Shown: one piece after another, positions 36,439-46,104 of the stretch | How positions within the stretch are numbered: position 1 is the stretch's first letter | How the letters are laid out: the number at the start of each line of letters is the position of its first letter | NCBI GenBank assembly: GCA_030632885.1 | Contig: DAOVTW010000017.1 | Location: forward strand, 1 to 59,948 | Source of the DNA: JAIOSM01 sp023143455 | GTDB taxonomy: Bacteria > Desulfobacterota > Desulfobacteria > Desulfobacterales > Desulfobacteraceae | Reading direction: 5' to 3' | DNA length: 59,948 bases | Translations under genes and position numbers: made by a program | Notes under the pieces: generated by a model | The model's input: the letters and a program-made list of their open reading frames with translations, nothing else | Database searches by the model: none | Told to the model about the DNA's origin: nothing

Positions 36439-37725
36439 TTAATCTTCAAGCCTTTTAACTTGTTTTATAAAATCAAAACCTCTTTTTGAGTAATTTTCAT
36501 ACATATCAAAACTTGCACAGCCAGGAGATAAAAGGATAGTATCGCCCTTGGCAGAACTGTTATAGGCAAGCGTTACTGCATTTTCCATAGACACAGCATG
36601 ACAGATGTCACAGACATCAGAAAAAGTGTTTGTGAGCTTATCTTTTGCTTCGCCCATTACAATAAGTTTTTTTATTTTTGTTTTTAAAGTTTTTTTAAGA
36701 TATTTAAAGTCTGTATCTTTTTCCTGACCGCCCATAATAAGTAAAATATTGTTATCAAAACATTCTATTGCTCGTTTTACCGCGTCAGGATTTGTTGCTT
36801 TTGAATCATTATAGAAATCAACTTCATTAATTGATTTTATGAACTCAAGCCTGTGGGGAAGGGGAGTAAAGGTTTTCAATCCTTTATAAATACCATCCAT
36901 GTTTCCTTTTGCAGCTAATGTTGCAAGCGCAGCCGCTTCAATATTTTCTCTATTGTGATCGCCCTTGAGCTTTATCTGTTTTAAGTCAACAATGGAGTTA
37001 TCATTATTATAGTAATTGATTTTTGATTTTATTTTGGATGTCTCATGATTAATATTTTCTATTTTTGCGTTTATAATAGCTGTCTGATTTTCTGTCTGAT
37101 TTTTGAATATTGACCATTTTGATTTGGTATACTCATGAAAGTTTTTATAACGATCTAGATGATCTTGGGTTATGTTTAGAAGAACTGCGACATCAGGTTT
37201 GAATTTATTTGCAGTATCAAGTTGAAAACTTGAGATTTCTGCAACAATAATATCTGTTTTTATATTATCATTTTCTTTATTAGTAAGATATTCAACAATT
37301 GGGGTTCCAATGTTACCGCAAACAAAGACGTTGAACCCGGATTCTTTGAGCATCTCTCCTATAAGTGTTGTTGTAGTTGTTTTACCATTTGTGCCGGTAA
37401 CAGCAATTATTGGTATGTCAATCAGTTCTGAAATTGTATCAAGCTCTCCTTGAATCGGAATTCCTTTTTTGCGGGCTTTTTCAAGTTCAGGTATATTTAA
37501 GGGAACTCCTGGGCTTACAATTATAAGTTCGGCATTTTCAAAAGTTGCTAAATCATGAAATCCGATTTCTGTTTTAATTCCTTGTGTTTCAAAGATTGTG
37601 GCGTCTTCTTTTTTAGAGGCATCAATATCTGTAATTACAATATTTTTTTTGTTTTTGTTCAAAAAACTTGCAACAGCATTGCCGGTTTTTCCCATACCAA
37701 CAATAAGTGTATATTTACTTTGCAT
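36439..37725 (-). CDS. murD: UDP-N-acetylmuramoylalanine--D-glutamate ligase
   Basis: Adds D-Glu to UDP-MurNAc-Ala. It has LIVGMGKTGNAVASFL, the ATP loop AVTGTNGKTTTTTLIGEML, LNITQDHLDRYKNF, the Asn-Asp-Ser motif FYNDSKATNPDAV, and the C-terminal LSPGCASFDMYENYSKRG. The 428-residue length is normal. It lies between mraY and ftsW as expected. Confidence 0.96.
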   Translation of the reverse strand: MQSKYTLIVGMGKTGNAVASFLNKNKKNIVITDIDASKKEDATIFETQGIKTEIGFHDLATFENAELIIVSPGVPLNIPELEKARKKGIPIQGELDTISELIDIPIIAVTGTNGKTTTTTLIGEMLKESGFNVFVCGNIGTPIVEYLTNKENDNIKTDIIVAEISSFQLDTANKFKPDVAVLLNITQDHLDRYKNFHEYTKSKWSIFKNQTENQTAIINAKIENINHETSKIKSKINYYNNDNSIVDLKQIKLKGDHNRENIEAAALATLAAKGNMDGIYKGLKTFTPLPHRLEFIKSINEVDFYNDSKATNPDAVKRAIECFDNNILLIMGGQEKDTDFKYLKKTLKTKIKKLIVMGEAKDKLTNTFSDVCDICHAVSMENAVTLAYNSSAKGDTILLSPGCASFDMYENYSKRGFDFIKQVKRLED

Positions 37726-37731
37726 ATAATA

Positions 37732-38811
37732 TTACCTTATCTTCAAAGTACTTAATGAAAGAAGTGCAAGTGTTATTGAAATTATCCAGAATCTTACAAT
37801 TACCTTTGATTCCGCCCATCCTTTTAATTCAAAATGATGATGGAGAGGTGCCATTTTAAATATTCTTTTACCTTTGGAAATTTTGAAATAACTTACCTGA
37901 ATAATCACTGATAATGCTTCAATTACAAAAACTCCGCCCACAAGAATAAGAAGAATTTCCTGTTTTGTTATTACAGCAATTGTACCAATGATTGCACCCA
38001 GAGGGATTGAACCGGAATCACCCATAAAAATCTGCGCAGGATGTGCATTGAACCATAGAAAACCAAGCCCCGCTCCAGCTATGATTCCGCATATGATTGT
38101 AACTTCACCACTTGAAACAATATGATTGATATGTAGGTATTCAGCCATTTTTGAATGACCTGTAACATATGCAAAGATCATATATGTGACACTTGTGGTA
38201 ATAATTGGACCTATGGCAAGCCCGTCAAGTCCGTCGGTAAGGTTCACTGCATTTGATGTTCCGACAATAACAAGTGCTGCAAAGGGAATGTATAAAATTC
38301 CGAGATCAGGAGAAATATTTTTTAAAAAAGGTATTGTAAGCTTTGCATCAAAATCAGGACATTGATAAATTAACCAGCCTACAACTAAGGCAGAAACAAC
38401 CTGGAGGAAAAATTTTGCTTTTGCGCCAAAGCCTTTATTTCTTTTCTTTATCTGCATGAGGTAGTCGTCGACAATACCGATTAGCCCAAAAAGGAGAAGG
38501 GATAAAAGAATGATTCCAGTGTAGTGATTTGAGAAGTTACCCCATATAATAGTGGAAACAAGTAATGAAAAGAGTATAAGAATACCGCCCATTGTGGGGG
38601 TGCCTTTTTTTGTGTGATGTGTTGCAGGACCATCACTTTGGATATATTGACCTATTTGCATTTCAGAAAGTTTTCTAATAACAAAAGGACCAAAAAAGAA
38701 ACAGATTAAGAAAGCTGTGAGCCCTCCATATATGGTTCTAAAGGTAATATAACGGAATATATTAAAAGCAGATATTTGAGCGTGTAATGGATAAAGAAAA
38801 TGATATATCAT
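37732..38811 (-). CDS. mraY: phospho-N-acetylmuramoyl-pentapeptide-transferase (lipid I synthase)
   Basis: Ten-helix integral membrane enzyme that moves phospho-MurNAc-pentapeptide onto undecaprenyl phosphate. The motif GTPTMGGILIL, the aspartate pair GIVDDYLMQ, TDGLDGLAIG, and the closing MAPLHHHFELKGW are conserved. The 359-residue length is standard. Its start overlaps the murF stop by four bases. Confidence 0.97.
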   Translation of the reverse strand: MIYHFLYPLHAQISAFNIFRYITFRTIYGGLTAFLICFFFGPFVIRKLSEMQIGQYIQSDGPATHHTKKGTPTMGGILILFSLLVSTIIWGNFSNHYTGIILLSLLLFGLIGIVDDYLMQIKKRNKGFGAKAKFFLQVVSALVVGWLIYQCPDFDAKLTIPFLKNISPDLGILYIPFAALVIVGTSNAVNLTDGLDGLAIGPIITTSVTYMIFAYVTGHSKMAEYLHINHIVSSGEVTIICGIIAGAGLGFLWFNAHPAQIFMGDSGSIPLGAIIGTIAVITKQEILLILVGGVFVIEALSVIIQVSYFKISKGKRIFKMAPLHHHFELKGWAESKVIVRFWIISITLALLSLSTLKIR

Positions 38812-40295
38812 ATGCTTTTATTTACCTCTTTGTTATTAGTTTTAAGCTGTTGCATTCTTTGAATCACTTTTTCCATTTTCATGCCCCTGGAGCCTTTCAC
38901 AAGCACCCAGGATGTTGTAGATGCTGTTTCTTCCATGATTTTTTCCGCAATTTCTTCTCTTGTTCCACTCATTGTGTTTTCTTTTGAAAATCCTGCTTTT
39001 ACTGCTCCTTTAATTATATGGGAGGCTAGTTTTCCATATGTATATATTTTTGAAATTTTATTCATTGCCGCAAGTTTCCCTGTTTCTTCATGCAGGCTTA
39101 AAGTATCTTTACCAAGTTCTAACATATCTCCCAGGGCAGCAATGCTGTTGCTTTTTCCGGATACAAGAGAGAGGGTAATTAATGCCTGCTTTACCGAATC
39201 AGGATTTGCGTTATAGGTGTCATCAATTAAATTGATTTTATTTGAAAATTTTGAGAAATTCATTCTACCCTTAGCTGGTGTAAAAGCATTTAAACCTTTT
39301 TGGATATCATTTTTATCTGCCCCGGCTTTAAGTGCGACTATAGCTGCTGCAAGTGCGTTTGTGACCATAAATGGGGCCGGGCTTTTCAGGGTCAAATCAA
39401 TATTTTCATGATTTTTTTGTATGAGTGAAAAATTTGTCCCATTTTGATTATGTGAAATCGAGCCCGCTTTTATGTCTGCATTTTCACTTATACCAAAACA
39501 TATAATTTCTTTAATTTTTAAATTTTCTTTTGCCTTTGATTCCATGATTTTAAATCTTGGATCATCAATGTTTATGATTACTAAACTGTTATTATTCATG
39601 TGTTGAAACATCTCAGCTTTTGCCCTGGCAACATTATCAGCAGTCTCAAGTCCCTCAAGGTGCGCTTCTGAAGTGTTTGTGATGATTCCGATATCAGGTA
39701 ATGCAATGTTGGCAAGTCTGGATATTTCACCAGCATGGTTCATGCCCATTTCGACAACAGCCCAATCATGATCAGTAGAGAGTCTTAACAATGTTAAGGG
39801 CAATCCAATTTCATTGTTAAAATTACTTTTTGTAGTTAGTGTATTAAAAGATATATTTAACATTCCTGCTATTAATTCCCTTGTGGTTGTTTTTCCACTG
39901 GAACCTGTGATCGCAATAATTTTAGTTTTACATCGCAGGCGTTGAAATTTTGCAAGAGAACCTAATGCTGTTAAAGTGTTTTCAGTTTCAAATAGAGAAA
40001 TTTTGTTTTTTTGAGATATAAAATCGTTTTGGAGCTTTTTTGGTAGTTTTTTAAAAAATCCTTTGTGAACAATAAAACCTTTAATGCCATTAAAAAACAA
40101 CTCAGTAATGAAGTTTTCTCCATCAAAGTTTTCTCCTTTTAACGCTACAAAAAGATCACTTTTTTGAACATTCCTTGAATCAGTGCTAATCCCTGAAAAG
40201 AAGTAGTTTTTTGTATTTGTATTTGTTTTTGTATGAACTTTTATTCCAAGGGCTTTTTCAATGTTAGATATGCTAAAAGGGGCAGGCTTTATCAT
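38808..40295 (-). CDS. murF: UDP-MurNAc-tripeptide--D-Ala-D-Ala ligase
   Basis: Adds D-Ala-D-Ala to complete the pentapeptide. ITGSSGKTTTRELIAGML is the ATP loop, MGMNHAGEISRLANIALPDI and ITNTSEAHLEGL are the family text, and LIDDTYNANPDSVKQAL completes the active site. At 495 residues it is slightly long, with an N-terminal stretch rich in Lys and Thr. It overlaps mraY. Confidence 0.96.
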   Translation of the reverse strand: MIKPAPFSISNIEKALGIKVHTKTNTNTKNYFFSGISTDSRNVQKSDLFVALKGENFDGENFITELFFNGIKGFIVHKGFFKKLPKKLQNDFISQKNKISLFETENTLTALGSLAKFQRLRCKTKIIAITGSSGKTTTRELIAGMLNISFNTLTTKSNFNNEIGLPLTLLRLSTDHDWAVVEMGMNHAGEISRLANIALPDIGIITNTSEAHLEGLETADNVARAKAEMFQHMNNNSLVIINIDDPRFKIMESKAKENLKIKEIICFGISENADIKAGSISHNQNGTNFSLIQKNHENIDLTLKSPAPFMVTNALAAAIVALKAGADKNDIQKGLNAFTPAKGRMNFSKFSNKINLIDDTYNANPDSVKQALITLSLVSGKSNSIAALGDMLELGKDTLSLHEETGKLAAMNKISKIYTYGKLASHIIKGAVKAGFSKENTMSGTREEIAEKIMEETASTTSWVLVKGSRGMKMEKVIQRMQQLKTNNKEVNKSI

Positions 40296-41798
40296 TTACA
40301 CCGCCTCCTTTAATATTATTCTGTCATCGAAATCAATTTTTCCACTCTTAAGAATTTGATATGTTTCATGACCTTTTCCAGCAGCAAGGATGATATCTCC
40401 AGAGTTTGAAAGTTTTACAGCAGTTTTCAGAGCTTTTTTTCTGTTTGTCTCTACTATGAGTTCTTTTTTTGTACCCTTAATATTTATGCCTTTAAGAATA
40501 TCTTTAATAATTTTTTCAGGATTTTCAGACCTTGGATTATCCGAGGTTACTATTATTAAATCACTGTATTGGGTAGCTATTTTCCCCATGATTTTACGTT
40601 TTAAAGGATCTCTGTCTCCACCGCACCCGAATAGGGTAATCAGCTTTGATTCTTCTTTTGTCTTTAGGGGTTTTAAAGTTTTTAAGATTGATTCAAGTGC
40701 ATCAGGAGTATGGGCATAATCAACAAATATATATCTATCAATATTATTTTCTACTCTTTCAAGCCGGCCTGGAATATTTTTGCAATCTTCAATTCCTTTT
40801 TTTATATTTTCAAATGATACTCCAAGGGAATGTGCAGCACCTGCAGCGCAAAGAATATTTTCCAGGTTAAAAATACCTGCAAGAGAAGAGTGAAATTCTA
40901 TTTTATTATTATCTTTTGAAAGTGTTGCTTTAAGACCAGATATGTCATCTTTAATTTTTTTGCATGTCAAATCTGCATTTTTATTAATACCAACTTTCAA
41001 GACATTGGTATCTTTTTGACTGAGCAAATCAGTAAGCTTCCTGCCTTTTTCATCATCAATATTTAAAATAGCTGTTGGAGTGCCTTTTGGATTTTCAGTA
41101 TTTAGAATTTTTGTAAAAAATATTTCTTTACATTTCCAGTACTCATCCATGGTTTTATGATAATCAAGATGATCCTGACTGAAATTAGTGAATATTCCCA
41201 TGTCAAATCTGCAATAGTCTACTCTGTGAAGATCCACAGCATGGGATGAAACTTCCATGATGACATGGGTTATGCCTGAATTTGCCATGTCCGAAAAAAT
41301 TCTTTGTAGATTAATGGATTCCGGTGTTGTAACCGGGGCATCAAAAATTTCCCCATTATACCTTACATTTATTGTTCCGATCACACCTACCTTGTACCCT
41401 GCTGCATTTAAAATAGATTCAAGAAGCCATGTTGTTGTAGTTTTTCCATTAGTTCCAGTAATGCCGATAAGGGTTATTTTTTCGGTTGGTTTCAAGAAAA
41501 AACGATCTGCTATGCTGGCCATTGCTTTTCTGGTATTTTTCACTTGAATAATGTTTAAATTTTTTTTTGTTACTTCTTGTGCTACAACTGCTACAGCTTT
41601 GTTTTCAAAAGCTTTATCTATATAGTCGTGCCCGTCTTTTGTAAAACCCTTGATTGCAATAAAAAGACCTCCGGGTTTTACTTCCTGAGCAATTGCATGG
41701 ATAGAGGTAATTTCAGGGTCGATGTCAGGTTCAGAATATTGCATAACCATCCTGTCCCATGGAATTATGATTTCTTTCATCAGGTATGAAAGTTTCAT
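40296..41798 (-). CDS. murE: UDP-MurNAc-L-Ala-D-Glu--meso-2,6-diaminopimelate ligase
   Basis: Adds the third residue of the stem peptide. ITGTNGKTTTTWLLESIL is the ATP loop and MEVSSHAVDLHRV follows. The DNPR motif in VTSDNPRSENP is the signature for meso-DAP rather than lysine. AAGKGHETYQI is near the C-terminus. The 500-residue length is normal. Its start overlaps the ftsI stop. Confidence 0.96.
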   Translation of the reverse strand: MKLSYLMKEIIIPWDRMVMQYSEPDIDPEITSIHAIAQEVKPGGLFIAIKGFTKDGHDYIDKAFENKAVAVVAQEVTKKNLNIIQVKNTRKAMASIADRFFLKPTEKITLIGITGTNGKTTTTWLLESILNAAGYKVGVIGTINVRYNGEIFDAPVTTPESINLQRIFSDMANSGITHVIMEVSSHAVDLHRVDYCRFDMGIFTNFSQDHLDYHKTMDEYWKCKEIFFTKILNTENPKGTPTAILNIDDEKGRKLTDLLSQKDTNVLKVGINKNADLTCKKIKDDISGLKATLSKDNNKIEFHSSLAGIFNLENILCAAGAAHSLGVSFENIKKGIEDCKNIPGRLERVENNIDRYIFVDYAHTPDALESILKTLKPLKTKEESKLITLFGCGGDRDPLKRKIMGKIATQYSDLIIVTSDNPRSENPEKIIKDILKGINIKGTKKELIVETNRKKALKTAVKLSNSGDIILAAGKGHETYQILKSGKIDFDDRIILKEAV

Positions 41799-43537
41799 TG
41801 TTTCCCTTTAGCAGATACCTCTGCAACCATTTGTGAATCGTTAAAATCCGGCGGAATACCTAAATAGTTAAAAGACTCAAGCAATATATTTTTAAAAACA
41901 GGGGCAGCAACCACTCCACCATGATAACTGTTTTTGGGTTCATCTACTACTACAAGAATTGCAAGTTCAGGGTTTTGTATCGGAGCAAAGCCTGTAAATA
42001 CGGCAGTAAATTTGTCTTCGGAGTATCCTCTGGATTTTCTGTTGGCTATTTGTGCAGTTCCTGTTTTCCCGCAAACAGAATATCCTTTGACAAATGCATT
42101 AATGCCTGTCCCTTTCTCGGAAACAACTTCCTGCATCATTATTTTAACTTTTCGTGCTGTGGAACTACTAATAACTCTTCTTGAAGGAGTGGGGCCATTT
42201 GTTTTTATGGTTGTCCCGGTGTTAGATATAATTTGTTTTACAAGGAGAGGTTTCATGAGGATTCCATTATTTGCAATTGTAGAAACGCCTGTAATTAACT
42301 GTATCGCTGAGACAGCAATGCCCTGTCCAAATGAAATTGTACCACTGTCAAGATTTGACCAGGTTGAATAGTGCCTGAGTTTTCCAAGGGCTTCACCAGG
42401 GCAGTCAATTTGAGTTTTTTTGGCAAACCCGAAAGCGTTAAGGGAATTATAGAATGCTTTATTGCTCATTGCTTCTGAAATTTTGATTGCACCAATGTTG
42501 CTTGAGTATTTAATTATTTGTGTTAGAGTAAGCCAACCATAAGGAAGTGAGTCATTTATAGTATACTCCCCGACTTTGTATGCCCCGTTTTCACAATAGA
42601 AGATAGACTTAGGAGAGAAAATACCGTTATTCAGTGCAGTTGCTACTGCAAATATTTTCATGACTGAGCCTGGCTCAAACTGATCAGTTACCGCCCGATT
42701 TCTCCATATTTCAGGCGTAAATCCTGCATAATGGTTAGGATTGAATTTAGGATAATGGGCAATTGCCAAAAGCTCTCCAGTTGCCGGAACCATAACAAGT
42801 GCTGTGCCTGATTTTGCATCTTCTTTAACTACCGCATTTTCAAGAGCATGTTCTGCTATGAACTGGATATTTTTATCAATACTTAGTACTAATGAACTGC
42901 CGCTGAATTTATTGACAAAAGTCTCATCGCTGTCAACAAGTCTTCCTGTTGCATCTTTTATTGTTTGAATCTTAATGTCTTGTCCGGAAAGAATTTTGTT
43001 ATATTTGTATTCAAGCCCTTCAAGCCCTTTACTGTCAATTCCTGTAAAGCCAATTACCTGCCCTGCAAGTCCCTTGTTAGGGTAGTACCGGCGTGTATCT
43101 TTTCTAAAAAAAACATGTTCGAGGTTTAAATCTTTTATTTTTTTGATTTTATTTGGTGTAACCCTTCTTTCAACCCATGCAAAAGGTTTGTTAGAAGAAA
43201 GTCTTTCCTTTAGGGAATATTCATCTATACCAAGAACTGCTGCAAGCTTTGAAGCTGTTTCGCCCGGGTTTTTAATTTGGTTGGCTGCTGCTGCAATTGA
43301 AAGAGTATCAATGCTTGAAGAAAGTTCATTCATGTTTCGATCATATATTTGACCTCTTTTCCCCTGAATAAAACTATACCTTGTGTATTCTTTTTCAGCC
43401 TTTTTAGTTAAAGAGGGGGCTTTAAAGATTTGAAGGTCTACTGATCTTGCTCCCAGAAGAACAATGACAATGAAAATGAGTGTTTCCAAAAAAATAATTC
43501 TGTTCCGTCTTTTTTTAGTATTATCTTTTTTAATCAT
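41795..43537 (-). CDS. ftsI: penicillin-binding protein 3, septal transpeptidase
   Basis: Cross-links septal peptidoglycan. A cytoplasmic tail and one helix (IIFLETLIFIVIVLLGARSV) precede the dimerisation domain and the transpeptidase with SxxK in EPGSVMKIF (active Ser), SSN in KYSSNIGAIKIS and KTGTAQ. The 580-residue length is typical of Gram-negative FtsI, without PASTA repeats. Confidence 0.96.
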   Translation of the reverse strand: MIKKDNTKKRRNRIIFLETLIFIVIVLLGARSVDLQIFKAPSLTKKAEKEYTRYSFIQGKRGQIYDRNMNELSSSIDTLSIAAAANQIKNPGETASKLAAVLGIDEYSLKERLSSNKPFAWVERRVTPNKIKKIKDLNLEHVFFRKDTRRYYPNKGLAGQVIGFTGIDSKGLEGLEYKYNKILSGQDIKIQTIKDATGRLVDSDETFVNKFSGSSLVLSIDKNIQFIAEHALENAVVKEDAKSGTALVMVPATGELLAIAHYPKFNPNHYAGFTPEIWRNRAVTDQFEPGSVMKIFAVATALNNGIFSPKSIFYCENGAYKVGEYTINDSLPYGWLTLTQIIKYSSNIGAIKISEAMSNKAFYNSLNAFGFAKKTQIDCPGEALGKLRHYSTWSNLDSGTISFGQGIAVSAIQLITGVSTIANNGILMKPLLVKQIISNTGTTIKTNGPTPSRRVISSSTARKVKIMMQEVVSEKGTGINAFVKGYSVCGKTGTAQIANRKSRGYSEDKFTAVFTGFAPIQNPELAILVVVDEPKNSYHGGVVAAPVFKNILLESFNYLGIPPDFNDSQMVAEVSAKGKQ

Positions 43538-43575
43538 TTCTCAAGCCCTATTGTTCCTCATCTGTTACTCTTCAT

Positions 43576-43896
43576 TTACAATTCGTTAAACGAATCTATG
43601 TAAAAAACCTGACCTGCAATCGGTGTTGAAAGATTCAAACTTGATCTCGCAATTTTTAAGATTCTTTCCGGAGAGCTCAACCTTTCTTTTTCAACTATCA
43701 GAACACTGGTATTTGCTTTTAATCTTTGTTTTTTCATTTGTAGCTTAGATATCTGAGTTCTGGCATTGGAGGACTCCAAACGAATCAAAGTGTAAAAAAA
43801 GAGCTGGAGCAAAAAGATTGAGGTGAATATTAACCATTTTGTCGGCCTTTTTTGTTCTTTTTTTGGGGTTACACGTTTGTTTGGTACATAGTCCAT
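43576..43896 (-). CDS. ftsL: cell division protein FtsL
   Basis: A short 106-residue protein with a basic N-terminal tail, one membrane helix (WLIFTSIFLLQLFFYTLIRL) and a coiled coil (ARTQISKLQMKKQRLKANTS) that joins FtsB and FtsQ. Sequence conservation is low in this family, so the call rests on size, topology and position between rsmH and ftsI. Confidence 0.85.
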   Translation of the reverse strand: MDYVPNKRVTPKKEQKRPTKWLIFTSIFLLQLFFYTLIRLESSNARTQISKLQMKKQRLKANTSVLIVEKERLSSPERILKIARSSLNLSTPIAGQVFYIDSFNEL

Positions 43897-43913
43897 TTTT
43901 ATATTCTCTTAAC

Positions 43914-44852
43914 CTAGGCTTTTTGGGCAACTCTCATTTTTGCGCTTCTTGCCATTGGATTTAAGTTTATTTCTTTTAAAGAGGGTATCAACGGTTTTTT
44001 GAATACTGATTTAAGTTTTTGCTCAAATCCACATGCACATTGCGGAAGCTCTCTTGGGCATGTGCACCCATTTTCAAATTCCTTAATTTGTTTTTTAACA
44101 ATTCGGTCTTCTAATGAATGAAAAGAAATTACAACAAGCCGTCCATTTTTATTTAAAAGTTCAGGAACTTTTTTCATAAATGCTTCAAGTCGTTCCAGTT
44201 CTTTGTTTACATATATTCTTAATGCTTGAAAAACTTGTGTTGCCGGGTGAATTTTTTTTTTAAAACTTATTTTTGCAGGTATAGATTTTTTAACAATCCT
44301 GGCAAGTTCATCGCTGGTTTTTATTGGATTCAAGTTTCTTTCTATAATAATATTTTTTGCAATTTTGCGTGACATTCTTTCTTCACCATATTTATAAAAA
44401 ATATCGCTAAGGTCCTTCTCATTAAAAGAATTAACAATCTCCATTGCTGTGAGCTGTTCTCTAGTGTCCATTCTCATATCTAAATCTTCGGTTTTCTGGA
44501 AGCTAAATCCTCTTTTACTGTTTTTCAGTTGGTTTAAAGAAAGTCCGAGGTCAAGAAGAATGCCGTCTGCACCTTTAATTTCAAGCGATTCAAGAATTTT
44601 TGGAAGGTTTACAAAATTATCATGAATAAGATTTATGTTTTGAAGATGATCTTTTAAAATTAGTTTTGCATTTAAAATTGCATCTTCGTCTTGATCTATC
44701 CCAATAAATTTTCCAGTGGGTAAAATTGCTTTAATGCTTTGTCTGGCATGCCCTGAACCACCAAGCGTGCAATCCACACAAGTATCGCCTGGTTTTAATT
44801 GTAAATACTTCTGAACTTCCTCCGGCATTACCGATGTGTGTTCAAATGCCAT
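43914..44852 (-). CDS. rsmH: 16S rRNA (cytosine1402-N4)-methyltransferase
   Basis: Methylates C1402 in the decoding centre. HTSVMPEEVQKYL opens the protein. Motif I is DCTLGGSGHARQSIK, GILLDLGLSLNQL follows, and SFHSLEDRIVKKQ is the characteristic C-terminal motif. The 312-residue length is standard. The TCPRELPQC cysteine segment near the end is also a family mark. Confidence 0.97.
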   Translation of the reverse strand: MAFEHTSVMPEEVQKYLQLKPGDTCVDCTLGGSGHARQSIKAILPTGKFIGIDQDEDAILNAKLILKDHLQNINLIHDNFVNLPKILESLEIKGADGILLDLGLSLNQLKNSKRGFSFQKTEDLDMRMDTREQLTAMEIVNSFNEKDLSDIFYKYGEERMSRKIAKNIIIERNLNPIKTSDELARIVKKSIPAKISFKKKIHPATQVFQALRIYVNKELERLEAFMKKVPELLNKNGRLVVISFHSLEDRIVKKQIKEFENGCTCPRELPQCACGFEQKLKSVFKKPLIPSLKEINLNPMARSAKMRVAQKA

Positions 44853-45293
44853 TTATAGCCCTATCGAAGCAATTTCATCTCTCACTTCATCTTTTGCAAG
44901 ATCACTGCTCACTAATTTATTTTCTTTAATCCAGTTTTCTTTTGACCAAATTTCAAAGTGATCTAAAAGCCCAATCAGAGCAATCTCTTTTTCAAGACCT
45001 GCAGATTCTCGCAAATTTTGTGGTATACGGATACGATCTTGTTTGTCAGTCATGCACTCGTAGGCATTTCCAATAAAAACCCTTTTAAATTTGACCATGT
45101 GCCGGCTTTTATTGGCAAGAATCTTTTTTTCAATATTCCGCCATTCATTAAAGGTATAAGCGTAAAGAGCATTGTCCAAACATGAGACCATGACACCGGT
45201 TTGACCTTCAGCATTTATTACATCCCTGAACCTTGACGGAATAATTATTCTGCCCTTTGTATCTATGCTGTGGTATGAACTTGATCTAAACAA
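44853..45293 (-). CDS. mraZ: transcriptional regulator MraZ
   Basis: A SpoVT/AbrB-type DNA-binding ring protein that controls the dcw cluster. Two repeats are visible: SYHSIDTKGRIIIPSRFRDV and TDKQDRIRIPQNLRESAGL. The start is TTG at 45293, because AGGAG at 45302-45306 sits 8 nt before it and the resulting MFRSSSYHSID matches other MraZ N-termini. The upstream GTG at 45323 lies within its own operator. Confidence 0.93.
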   Translation of the reverse strand: MFRSSSYHSIDTKGRIIIPSRFRDVINAEGQTGVMVSCLDNALYAYTFNEWRNIEKKILANKSRHMVKFKRVFIGNAYECMTDKQDRIRIPQNLRESAGLEKEIALIGLLDHFEIWSKENWIKENKLVSSDLAKDEVRDEIASIGL

Positions 45294-45319
45294 TTTTGTA
45301 GCTCCTTTGGCATTTTTTA

Positions 45320-45343
45320 CCACTTTACTCCACTATCCCCCAC
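45320..45343 (-). promoter_or_regulatory. three MraZ boxes upstream of mraZ
   Basis: On the minus strand GTGG repeats three times with a 10-bp period, visible on the plus strand as CCAC at 45320, 45330 and 45340. This is the TGGNN-N5 direct-repeat arrangement bound by MraZ in other bacteria, placed just after the -10 box, so autorepression of the cluster is expected. Confidence 0.85.
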
Positions 45344-45344
45344 A

Positions 45345-45372
45345 GAATTACTAAAAAAAGAGTTCTTGTCAA
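45345..45372 (-). promoter_or_regulatory. promoter of the division and cell-wall cluster
   Basis: Minus-strand TTGACA (plus 45367-45372) and TAATTC (plus 45345-45350) with a 16-bp spacer, immediately upstream of the MraZ boxes. The -35 is perfect. Confidence 0.7.
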
Positions 45373-45460
45373 GGAGAAAATGCATTTTTTTTAAAAAAAA
45401 ATAAAAAAAGGCCTTGAAAGCACACAGGTTTTATGGAAAAAACATGATAAATTCAAAAAA

Positions 45461-45480
45461 GTGGATGGTTGTGGAGGGTA
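45461..45480 (+). promoter_or_regulatory. second GTGG pair, plus strand, facing the DUF3786 gene
   Basis: GTGGATGGTT (45461-45470) and GTGGAGGGTA (45471-45480) repeat GTGG at a 10-bp step, on the strand opposite the mraZ boxes and about 125 bp ahead of the DUF3786 start. It may be a further MraZ site or chance. Confidence 0.4.
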
Positions 45481-45605
45481 ATTTTTTTATAATCAAATCC
45501 CATTAAAAAAAACCGGCTTGTATAAATAAAAACGTTTTAACTTAATTATACAAAATTGCGAAAAGATATGCTAAGATCAAAAAAAATAATAATAGATGAG
45601 AGTCA

Positions 45606-46103
45606 ATGGTTAATAACAATTCTAATATAGTTGATAAAATACATTTTGAAAAACTGGCAAGCTGTGACCCGAAGGATGTTTGCAGACAATCATTATGCAA
45701 ATATGATGATGAAAATAAGAAATATACCATATCTGTATGGGGTGATGACTATAATATATATCCCCATGAATTCAAGATTGATTGTATTAAGGGCGGTAAC
45801 TCAGATCCCCATGAGATACCAACCAGTTTAATATCCAAAGAATATAGGAATGACATAGAAGCATTTGGGGAAAGGTGCATGCAACTTGGTGGAACCTCGC
45901 TTGATTTTGCTGATGCAGCATATGGTTTTAATATTGTGCCCCAAATTCCATTAGCTGTTTTATATTGGGAAGGGGATGATGATTTTTCTCCTGAAGCCAA
46001 AATATTGTATGATAAATCCATGATTGATTATTTGCCATCGGACATTTTATTCTCGTTGGTAGTGGAAGTATGTGCAAGAATTGGGAAAGTTTCTATATCT
46101 TAA
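45606..46103 (+). CDS. DUF3786 domain protein
   Basis: A 165-residue cytoplasmic protein of unknown function. The DUF3786 core is clear: DPHEIPTSLISKEY, a Cys-containing helix (FGERCMQLGGTSLDFADAAY), then NIVPQIPLAVLYWEGDDDF and a C-terminal phase with KSMIDYLPSDIL. It lacks the N-terminal Fe-S motif of its relative at 47243. The family is largely confined to strict anaerobes. It starts a three-gene cluster, divergent from mraZ. Confidence 0.8.
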   Translation: MVNNNSNIVDKIHFEKLASCDPKDVCRQSLCKYDDENKKYTISVWGDDYNIYPHEFKIDCIKGGNSDPHEIPTSLISKEYRNDIEAFGERCMQLGGTSLDFADAAYGFNIVPQIPLAVLYWEGDDDFSPEAKILYDKSMIDYLPSDILFSLVVEVCARIGKVSIS

Positions 46104-46104
46104 A

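Noticed and set aside
45294..45323. GTG at 45323 as the mraZ start
   Set aside because: It lies in the MraZ boxes and lacks a ribosome site; TTG at 45293 has one and gives the conserved N-terminus.
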